Below the pieces are notes generated by a model. The model made no database searches. It saw only the letters and a program-made list of their open reading frames with translations, and was not told the origin of the DNA. A stretch of DNA of 64,000 nt from Rhodoferax mekongensis. Lineage in GTDB: Bacteria; Pseudomonadota; Gammaproteobacteria; Burkholderiales; Burkholderiaceae_C. Below, in pieces: positions 17,467 through 29,400 of this stretch (position 1 is the first letter of the stretch; each line of letters begins with the position of its first letter). Location: assembly GCF_032191775.1 (NCBI RefSeq), contig NZ_CP132507.1:25001-89000 (forward strand), written 5' to 3'. The translations under genes and the position numbers were made by a program.

Positions 17467-20400
17467 ATGACCACGATCACCATATCCGGCGGCGACAGCA
17501 ACCTGACCCTGCCCGGAAACATCGACACGATCATGGGGGGAACCGGGGCGGACACGATCACCATCAGCTCCCAGCTCACGGATGTCAGCAACACCCTGAT
17601 TGACTTGGGCTCGGGCACAGACAGCCTGTCCCTGGGAAATTTCAACAACACCGGCACCATCGCCAACATCGAGTCGGTCACCGGCAACTCTGGTGCCGAC
17701 ATACTGACCCTGTCTGCCGCCGCCACAGGCGTCACCATGGACCTCGGCGCTGGTAACGACAAGGTCACTCTCACCACTGGCACGAACACCATCACACTGA
17801 ACAACGTCGAAACCGTGGTCGGTGTAGCCGGGGACGACACCGTCACCATGGGCGGCTCCTTCGGCGCAGCCAGTGTCAGCCTGGGTAGTGGCGCTGACGT
17901 GCTGACCTTGACGACCGCAGTGACCTCCGGCAGCTTCGATCTGGGTGCTGACAACGACAGAATTACGCTGGCCAACGGCGTGAACTCCATCACTGTGGCG
18001 GGAGCAGAAACCGTCACAGGCGGCACCAATAACGACACAATCACCCTGACAACGGCCATTGCCTCGGCAGGCGTCATCGATCTGCTGGCCGGTACCGATA
18101 CCCTGACCTTGGCAGGTGGAGGCAACACCGCGTCCATTTCCAACGCCGAGACCATCACCACCTCCGCCAGTGGCGACGACGTGATCACCATCGGCGCTGC
18201 ACAGGCCAGTGGGAGCATCAACCTCGGCGATGGCGCCGACCAGATCACATTTGCAGGCAGCGGAAACACGGTCACTCTGTCCAACGTCGAATCCGTGACC
18301 GGCGGCGCCGGTGCCGACGCACTGACTCTCGGCGCCGCTCAAACCGGCGTTTTTGATCTCGCGGCAGGCAATGACACCCTGACGCTGGCGACAGGCACCA
18401 ACGTCATCACTGCGTCTAACGTCGAATCCATCTCTGCCGGCACCGGAGATGACACCATCACCCTGCTGACAGCCACCACCGGCGGCATATTCAACCTCGG
18501 CGCCGGCGCCGGAGTTGACACCCTCACGCTGACCAACGGAACCAACACCCTGAACGCCACGGGCATCGAAACCCTGACTGGCGGCACCGGTGACGACACT
18601 GTCACCATGGGCGGTACGGTGACTGGCGGTGTCTACCAACTGGGCTCAGGCGCAGACAGCATTACCTTGGCTAACGGCACCAACAGCCTCAGTGCCAGCA
18701 ACGTGGAAACTGTTATCGGCGGCACCGGCGCAGATACAGTGGTCTTCGGAGCCGCCATCACGGGTGCCACGGCCAACCTCGGCGCCGGCACCGACAGCCT
18801 GACCCTGGCCGCGGGTGGTAACACTGTGAGCGCCAGCGGCGTGGAATCGATTACTGGCGGCGGCGGAGCCGATGTTCTGACACTGACTGCAGCCACTTCC
18901 GGTGCGACTATCGACTTGGCCGGCGGCGCCGACTCTCTGGTGCTCGCTACTGGCGGCAACACTCTGACTGTCTCCAATGTAGAGTCCATCACCGGCGAGA
19001 CCAATTCCGATGTCATTACGCTGGGTGCGGCACAAACCAGCGGCACCATCGATCTGGCAGGTGGAGTCGACACCCTGACGCTGGCCAATGGCACCAACGC
19101 ACTCAGCGCAGCCAACATAGAAACCATTACCGGAGGCACCGGCAACGACACCATTACGCTGACTACGGCTGCCACTTCGGGCAATAGCGTGACTCTAGGC
19201 GCCGGCACCGACGTTCTGAACTTGCTGGATACCGCAACCAACGTCCTGACCGCAACCGGCGTTGAAAGTGTCTTGGGCGGCAGCGGCGCAGACACTGTGA
19301 CCTTCGGCGCGGCCATCACCGGCGCAACGGTGGATCTGGCCAGCGGAAGCGACAGCTTGATTTTGGCCAATGGCACCAATAGCCTGACGGCCAGCAATAT
19401 CGAAACCATCACCGGTGGTACGGGCAACGACACCATCACGCTCTCCGGTTCTGTCACTGGTGCCACCGTGACACTGGGTGCGGGAACCGACATTTTGGCT
19501 TTGGATGCCGGCAGCGGAGCCAACACCCTGACGGTCAGCGGAGTGGAAACCCTCACGGGCGGCGGTGGCGCGGACGACGTCACGTTCACCGGTGGCGTCA
19601 CCGGTGGCTCTTTCAGCCTTGGCGCTGGCGCAGACAAACTGACGCTGGGCGGAGCCTCCACCCTGACGCTGGACGGCACGATTGAAAGCCTGGTCGGCAG
19701 TTCCGGTGCCGATACCATTTCCATCAGCGCAGCCATCACCTCTGGCACCTTCGATCTCGGCGCAGGCTCAGACCGTTTGAACCTGGCAGATGGCGGCAAC
19801 ACGATGTCCCTGAACAACAGCGTTGAAACACTGATTGGCGGCGCTGGTGCGGACGACATCACCCTCACCCAGAGTGTGATCAACATGCAGATCGACAGTG
19901 CTGCGGGGGCAGACACCCTCACACTGGCAAACGGATCCAACATTCTCCAGGTGTCCAACCTGGAGTCCATCACCGGAAACTCCGGAGCCGATCAAATCAC
20001 GCTGCGGACTGCGGTAGCTGGCGGCGTCTTCAATCTGGGAGCCGGCACTACCGACCGCATCGTGCTGGCAGACGGTACGAACAGCCTCACCACCACCGCG
20101 GTCGAAACCGTCACGGGCGGCACGGGCGCAGACACGTTGAACCTGGGCGACGCCAGCACAGGTGGCGTGTTCAACCTGGGTGCAGGCAGCGACTCCCTGA
20201 CCCTGACCACAGGGACCAACACCCTGACCGCGTCCAACATTGAAAGCATTACCGGCGTGGGCGGTGACGACACCGTCACCCTCGGAGCCGCCAGTACCAG
20301 CGCTGTCATCGACTTGGCAGGTGGTACCGACCAGTTGAACCTTGCCGATGGCACCAACGTCATTATTGCTACGGGCATCGAGACCATCGTCGGCAACTCC

Positions 20401-23400
20401 GGTGCCGACACGCTGACACTGGGCGCAGCACAAGCTGCAGGAGATATCGACCTTGGTGCAGGTACCGCTGACAAACTGATTCTGGCGAATGGTGCCAACA
20501 CCTTGACGGTAACGGGTGCCGAAAGCATATTGGGCAATGGTGGCGCAGACCTGATCACTTTGGGCGCTGGCATTTCCAATGCCATCTTCGACTTGGGTGC
20601 TGGCGCCGACGTGCTGACCCTGTCTGTCGAAAATCACAACATCACCGTCGCCAACATTGAGACCATCACAGGGGGTGTCGGCGACGATGTGGTGACCTTC
20701 AATACGCTGACCGCCGGCACGGGCGTGTACGACCTCGGCGTCGGCACCGACCAAGTCATCCTGGGCAACGGAACCGGGGCGAACACCATCACCGTCAGCA
20801 ATGTGGAAAGCTTTACCGGAAGCTCTGCGGCTGACACGGTGACCTTCGGTGCAGCGGTAGCGGCAGGTACCGTCAACCTCGGTGCCGGTGCCGACAGCTT
20901 GACGCTGGCCGCCGGCGGGAACACCCTGACCGTATCCGGAACCGAGAGCATTACCGGCAACGCAGGTGCCGACAACATCACCCTGGGTGCGGCCATCAAT
21001 GGCGCCAACATTGACCTGTTGGGCGGCGCCGACCAGCTGACACTGGCCAACGGCACCAACGTTCTGACCACCACAGGCATTGAGTCCATCAACGGCGGAA
21101 CCGGCGCGGATACCGTTACCCTGGGTGCAGGCACCACTGCAGGCACGATTGATCTGGGTAGTGGAACGGATGCGCTGACGCTCTCCGCAGACGGTGGCTC
21201 CTACACCCTGGCAGGCGTGGAAACCACCACCGGTGGAACCGGAGATGACCTCGTAACCCTGGGTAGCGCAGCCAGTGGCATCACAGTGACGCTGGGGGCG
21301 GGTGCTGACGCGCTGACCCTCGCAAGTGGCACCAACCAGGTCACTGCTGTAGGTGTAGAAACGGTCACTGGCGGCGGGGGTACAGACACCCTGGTATTGA
21401 CCAACATCGCAAACACACTGACAGTCAGCGGCATTGAAACCATCACAGGCGGCACAGCAACCGACACCCTGACCCTTACCGACATCACCAATGGTTTAAC
21501 CGTCTCATCGATCGAGAGCCTGACTGGTGGCACGCTGGACGACAGCATCACCTTGGGCGCAGCGGTGACTGGTGCTGCCTTTGACCTCAAAGCAGGTATA
21601 GACATACTTCGTCTGGCTAGCGGCACCAACAGTCTCACTGCCACCAACGTGGAAAGCGTAGTCGGCGGCGGCGGAAACGATACGTTGACATTGGGGGGCA
21701 ACGGCAGCACTGTCACGGCATCTGGGGTGGAAACCATTGTGGGCAGCACCGGTGACGATGCAGTGACCCTGAGCACCACCGTCAGCGGCGGCAGCTTCGA
21801 TCTGGGTACCGGCACCGACACCCTTAATCTGGCCAACGGCGGCAACACCCTGACGGTCAGCGGCAGTATCGAAACCGTGGTTGGCGGTTCCGGCAATGAC
21901 CTGATCTCCGTCGGCAGCGCCGTTACCGGTTTGACCTACGACCTGGGAGCCGGCACAGGCGACCGCTTGACCCTGTCCAGCGCGGGTGCGAACTCCATCA
22001 CCGCAGTGGGCGTGGAAACTGTTGCGGGCGGAACTGCCAACGACACGGTCACTTTCACTGCCGCCGTATCGGGCACCAGCATCGATCTGGGCGCGGGCAC
22101 CCAAGACAAAATCATTCTGGCGGATGCGGTCAACACGCTGTCCCTGAATGCCACGGTGGAAACCGTGGTGGGCGGCACATTGGCAGACTCCATCACGCTG
22201 ACGACCGCCGTCACTGGAGGCATTTACCAACTGGGTTCGGGCACTGACACCCTGACACTGACCAGCATTTCTGCCAATTCGCTCACTGCGAGCGATATTG
22301 AAACCATTACCGGCGCCAACGGCGATGACACCATCACCCTGGCTACTGCCATCACAACCGGTGTCATCAACCTGAACGCAGGTAACGACAGCCTGACCCT
22401 TGCCAACGGCACCAACAGCCTGACCGCCACGGGTGTAGAAACCATTACCGGCGGCACCGGCGACGACAGTGTCACCCTGGGAACCGCCGTGAGCGGTGGC
22501 ACCATTTCTTTAGGGTCTGGCACCGATACATTGACACTGGCGGGCGGCGTAGGCTCCACCCTGACGCTGGACACCACCGTAGAAACCGTGGTCGGCAGCG
22601 CCGGCAATGACACCATCACCGTGAGTGCCACCGTCACCAGCGGCAGCTACGACCTGGGTGCCGGTGCGGGCGACCGCCTGAATCTTGCAGGCGGCAACAA
22701 CGTACTGACTTTGGGCAACAGCATCGAAAGCCTGACTGCAGGCGCTGGCGACGACACCATTGTTCTGAGTGCAGGTGTCGCCAACATGCGCTTGGATCTC
22801 GGCGGTGGTACAGACAGCCTGACACTGGCTAATGCCTCCAACAGCGTAACGCTCTCGAACATAGAGTCGGTCACCGGCAACTCCGGGGTAGACCAGGTCA
22901 CCCTCACCACCACACTCACTGCAGGCCAAATCAATCTGGGTGCGGGCACCGCCGACAAGGTCACACTGGCCAACGGCACCAACAGCCTCACCGCGACCGG
23001 CGTGGAAACCATCAACGGTGGCACAGGCGCTGACACACTGACACTGGGCGATGCGAGTACCGCTGGCCAGATCGATCTTGGTGCCGGTGCAGACGTACTG
23101 AACCTGGGCAACTTCGCCAATACGCTGACGGTCAAAAACACCGAATCCATTGTCGGTAACGCAGCGGCCGATACCGTGGCACTGGGCAATAGCGTCAGTG
23201 GTGTGCAGGTTGACCTCGCGGGCGGTACGGACATCCTGACCCTGTTTGATGCACCGAACAACCTGACCATCACCAATGTAGAAACCATCATCGGTGACTC
23301 GGGTGCAGATACCGTGACGCTATCAACCAACGTCGCCAGCCTCGATGCCAACCTGGGTGCCGGAGCCGACACTTTGGTGCTTGCGACGGGCAACAACACC

Positions 23401-26400
23401 ATCAGCGCAACCGGCGTCGAAACCATCACCGGTAACGCGGGGAATGACGTCATCACCTTCGGTGCGGGTGTCACTGGCGGTGTGGTGAACCTGGCAGCAG
23501 GTACCGGCGACTCGCTGACCCTGTTCAACGAGGACAACACCCTGACCCTGACCGGCGTGGAAACAGTGGTCGGTGACTCCGGCGCAGACACCATCACACT
23601 CACCGACACCGCTGCAGTGAACGTCAACCTGGGTGCCGGCACAGACACCTTGAACCTGGCCAATGGCGTAAATACGGTCACGATCAGCAACGTCGAAACG
23701 CTCAACGGCGGCACGGGAGCTGACAGCGTCACGTTCGGCAGCGCATTGACCGGCACTGTCGTTAACCTCGGATCCGGAACCGACAGCCTGACACTGGCAG
23801 ACGGCACCAACACTGTTACCACGCAAAACGTGGAATCTGTGACCGGGGGAACCGGTGACGACACCCTGAACCTGGCAGTTGCCGCATCGGGCGTGACCAT
23901 CAACCTCGCAGCAGGCAACGATGCACTGGTGCTGGCCAACGGTACCAACACCTTGAGTGTGAGCAACGTGGAGTCCATCACGGGCGGCACCGGGGCTGAC
24001 GCAATTACTTTGGGTGCCGGCAGCTCTGTGGGCAACGTGGACCTGGGCAGCGGCGCGGACGTACTGACCCTGTCCAACAGTGATGGCGTCTTTACCGTAT
24101 CCAACGTCGAGACACTGACAGGCGGTACTGGCGCGGACACTGTGACGCTGGGTAACAGCGTGACCGGCGCGGTAGTGAATTTGGGCAACGGAGCCGACAA
24201 CCTGACACTGGCCAACGGCACCAACGCCCTGACCGTGGCGGGCGTCGAAAGCCTCACCGGCGATGCCGGCGCTGATACCGTTACCTTCAGTGCTGCAACC
24301 ACGACTGCCACGATCGACCTAGCGGCAGGCAGCGATAAGGTCATACTGGCCAACGGCACCAACGCAATTACAGCGGCCAACGTCGAATCGATCGTGGGTG
24401 GCTCCGGAGCAGATACGCTCACCCTGACGAATATTGCCAACACTGTATCGGTGTCAGGCATTGAAAGCATCGTTGGCGGCACTTTGGCTGATGCCATCTC
24501 CTTGGGCGCTGCCGTCACCAACGCGGTTTTCGACCTGGGCAGCGGCACTGACACACTCACGCTGTCCGGTGCGGGTGCCAACACACTGACCGCCACAGGC
24601 ATTGAAACCATCACCGGCGGAAGCGCAGCGGACACGGTGGTACTGGGTGCAGCCATCAGTGGGGCCAGCATCGACCTCGGCTCGGGCGCGGACAGCCTGA
24701 GCTTGGCTGCTGGTGGTACCACACTCACGGTCAGCAACGTGGAGACTATTCAGGCGACCGGCAGTGGCGACGACAGTATTACCTTGGCCACCAGCGTCAG
24801 CGGTGGTTCCATCGACCTGGGCGCGGGTAGCGACACGCTGACGCTGGGCGCTCCGGGCAACACGCTGACAGTGGCAGCATCGGTGGAAAGCCTGGTAGGA
24901 GGTGCCGGCGACGACGTCGTCACTTTGGGTGGTGCCGTCACCGGACAAACCTACGACCTGGGCGCAGGCTCGGGCGACAAACTGATCCTGTCCAGCGCAG
25001 GTGCCAACACCGTTACGGTCAACAACATTGAAACGATCGCCGGCAGTGGCTCGGTGAACGACACCGTAACTTTCACTGCAGCGGTAAGTGGCATTTCAGT
25101 GGATCTGGGTGGCGGAACGGACCGGGTGATTCTGGCGGATGCTGTCAATACCCTGTCCTTGAATGCGACGGTTGAGACCGTCACGGGCGGCACGTTGGCA
25201 GACAACATAACTCTGTCGACCGCTGCAACAGGCACGGTTTACAACTTGGGGGCAGGTACAGACCGCCTGACCTTGTCCAATGGCACCAACACCGTCACGG
25301 CTAGCGACATAGAAAGCATTGTGGGCGGCTCCGGCGCAGATGATGTGACCCTGACCACCGTGACCACCAACTTGTTGATTGACCTGGGTGGTGGCACTAC
25401 CGACAAGCTGTCCCTGGCCAATGGAGCCAACACGGTGTCCGCCAGCAATGTGGAGACCATCATCGGGAACTCGGGTGTCGATATCGTGACCCTGAGCTCC
25501 GTCATCAGCAATGGCAATATCGATCTGGCAGGCGGATCTGACCAGTTGATCCTGGCCAACGGAAGCAACAACTTGACCGCAACCGGCGTGGAGACCCTGA
25601 CCGGCGGTACAGGCGCGGACACCATCACTTTGGGGGCAGCGCAAAGCAGCGGTGTATTCAACTTGGGTGCTGGCGTGGACCGGCTGACCCTGTCCGGCGC
25701 TGCGGCCAACATTTTGAGTTTGGACGCCAGCGTTGAACAGGTCATCGGCGGCGCATCAGCAGACAGCCTGACACTTACCCAGGCCGTATCCGGCGCAGTC
25801 TATGACCTCGCCGCTGGTGCGGACAGCCTCACATTGGCCAGTGGCACCAATTTGCTCACTGCCTCCAACGTGGAATCGATCACCGGCAACGCCGGTGACG
25901 ACAACGTCACCTTGGGCGCGGCCATCAGCGGAGCCAACATCGACCTCGCCGGTGGCAACGACACCATCCAGCTTTCCGGCGCAGGCAACAACACCGTGAC
26001 GCTGGCCAACGTTGAATCCGTGATCGGCAATGGCAGCAATGATGTGGTCACTTTGACCACCACACTGTCCGGTGGCACTGTCAACCTGGCAGGCTCCAAC
26101 GACAGTGACCGTCTGACTCTGGCCGATGGCGGCAACGTGGCCACCATCAACAATGTCGAATCCCTCACCGGTGGCAACGGCAACGACGTCATCACCATGA
26201 CCAACGCCAGCCCATTCAATGCCGTGGTGGATCTAGGCGCAGGCAGCGGCGACAAGGTCACCCTCGCGAACGGTGGCAACACCATTACATTAAGCAACGT
26301 GGAATCGGTGGAAGGTAACGCAGGTGCCGACGTCATCACCTTTGGCGCAGCAGTGGCAGGGGCCCAAGTCGACATGGGTGCAGGCGTAGACAAACTTTTC

Positions 26401-29400
26401 CTCGCGGCGGGCGGCAATACTGTGACGGCGTCCAACCTGGAAAGCATCACCGGTGGCGCTGGCGCGGATGTCATTACCCTTCTCACGACTGTGTCCGCAG
26501 GCAACTTCGACCTGGGCTCCGGCACGGATTCGATCTCACTGGCTGACGGCACCAACAGCCTCACAGCCAGCAACACGGTTGAGACCATCATTGGCGGCTC
26601 GGGCGCTGACACTGTGACCTTCAGTGGCGGTGTCAGCACCGGCTCATTCAACCTGGGGGCTGGTAACGACACACTGATTCTTGCCAATGCATCAAACAGC
26701 TTTACTCTGAGCAGCAATGTCGAAAGTGTGCTGGGCAACTCCGGCGCTGACACCTTGACGCTGGACAGTGCTGTCACTGGCAATACCTATGACTTGGGTG
26801 CCGGTGCCGACAGCTTGACTTTGTCCGGACTGGGGGCCAACACGCTCACCCTGAATGGCTCTATTGAGTCACTGGCCGGCAGCTCAGCGGCAGACACGAT
26901 TGTGCTGACTAATGCGGTGAGTGGTCACACGTACAACCTGGGTACTGGCAATGACCAATTGACTCTGGCAGATGGGACCAACACACTGACCGTGGCCGGC
27001 ATTGAGTCCATCTTGGGCGGCACAGGAACGGACACATTGACCCTGAGTGCAGCTCAAACCAGCGGTACTTTTGACCTCGGAGCGGGTGCCGACCGCATCA
27101 ATCTGTTCAACGCAAATAACACCCTGTCACTGGGTAATGTGGAAACCATCGTCGGCAACAGCGGTGATGACCTGATCACCCTCACAACAGCCATATCCGG
27201 TGGCTCGGTGAGTCTGGGCGCCGGTGCTGATGTGCTGACCCTTGCCAACTTCAACAACAGCCTGTCCATTGACGCTGCAATTGAAAGCCTGGTCGGCGGA
27301 ACCGCGAATGACACGGTCACCTTGACAGCCCTGGTGGCAGGAAATGCATATGACCTGGGTTCGGGCACCGATACGCTGGTCCTGCTCGCCAGTGGCAGTG
27401 GTGTGAACGCAGTCACCTTGTCCAATGTCGAATCCCTCAAAGGCGGATCGGGAGCGGACACCATCACTTTGGCCACTACCATCACAGGCGGTGTTTTCGA
27501 CCTGGGTTCAGGTGCAGACAGTTTGATTCTGTCCAACGGAACCAACTCCTTGACGGTTTCGGGTGCGGAAACCATTTCCGGCGACTCTGGCGACGACAGC
27601 GTGACGCTTGGCGCAGGCATTACAGGCGGTGCCATCGTGCTGGGCGCAGGAACCGACACCTTGACGCTGGCCAACGCCGCAAACACCTTGACAGTAGGCG
27701 CAGACATTGAAACCCTGATCGGCAACTCGGGAGCCGACGTCATCACCCTGTCGGCCGCGGTCACCGGTCGCACCTATGACCTGGGTGCTGGCGTTGACCG
27801 GCTGGTCCTCGCCAACGGCACGAACACGATCACGGCAGCCAATATCGAGACGGTCACCGGTGGCACCGGTGACGACACCGTGACCCTGACAGCCGGCAGT
27901 ACCGGCGGCTCGTTCGATTTGGGCAGCGGCACGGACATCTTGAACCTGGCCAACTTCAACAACGCACTCACCTTGAACAGCTCCGTGGAGACCGTGAATG
28001 GCGGTACCGCCAACGACCTCATCACCTTGAGCGCCACTGTGACCGGCGGTGTCTACAACCTGGGATCAGGAGCGGATACGTTGACCCTGCTGTCAACCGG
28101 GTCAGGGGCCAACACCGTGACCTTGGGCGATGTGGAATCTGTCATGGGTGGATCCGGAGCGGACAGCGTCACGCTGACCACCCAGACGACTGCAGGAAAC
28201 TTCAACCTCGGATCCGGAGCAGACACTCTGACCTTGGGCAACTTCAACAATACGCTCACTGCCACCGGCGTGGAAACCATTGCCGGCAACAATGGCAATG
28301 ACAGCGTCACGCTGGGGGCAGGACTCTCTGGCACCACCAGCATTGTGCTGGGTGCCGGCACCGACATATTGAACCTCGCAAATGCCTCCAATACGCTGAC
28401 CTTGGGTTCCGACATTGAAAACGTAGTGGGCAACTCTGGCGCGGACCTGATCACACTGAGTGCCGCAGTGAACGGGAACGTTTACAACTTGGGCGCGGGC
28501 TCTGACGCACTGACTCTCGCTGGCGCAGGCAATACGGTCACCATCAGTGGCGTGGAGTCCCTGACCGGCAGTACCGGGGTCGATCTTGTCACATTGACCA
28601 CTGCACAATCTTCCGGTGTGTATGACCTCGGCTCAGGAACAGACATTCTGACGCTCGCTACCGGCATTAACACACTCACAGTGCGGAACACCGAAAGCAT
28701 CGTCGGCAGTTCTGGCGTGAATACGATCACCCTGGGCACCGTGATCACTAACGGTGAGTTCGATCTTGGCGCAGGGCTGGACAAGCTGACTTTTGCCAAT
28801 GGTGTCAACAGCGCCACACTGTCCAACATAGAGACCATTGTGGGGGGCACCGGTGCAGACACACTCACCCTAGCGACTGCAGCCTCTGGACTGAGCATCG
28901 ATCTGGGTTCCGGCACCGACACCCTGCAACTAGGCAACTTCGCCAACACGCTATCCCTTGGCAGCAGTATTGAGACCTTGCTCGGCGGTACTTTGGTCGA
29001 CACGATCACGCTGACAGCGGCCATCTCCAGTGGAACCATTAACTTGGGTGATGGCAGTGACAAACTGGTGCTATTCAACGGCGCGAACACCTTGACCGTG
29101 ACAAACGTCGAAACACTGGTGGCCAATGCCGGTGCAGACTTCATCACCTTGGGCAACAGCGTGACTGGCCAAACCTTTGACTTGGCAGCGGGTATCGACA
29201 AGCTGACGCTCTCGGCCTCCGGCGCAAACACACTGACCGCCAGCAACATCGAAACCATCGTGGGCTTGGGTGCCGACGACACGGTAACCTTGTCGAACGC
29301 AGTGAGCGGAGCCAACATCTCCTTGGGTGCGGGCACCGACATTTTGGTATTGGCTACAGCGGGTACCAACACATTGACGCTCAACACCGATATTGAGACG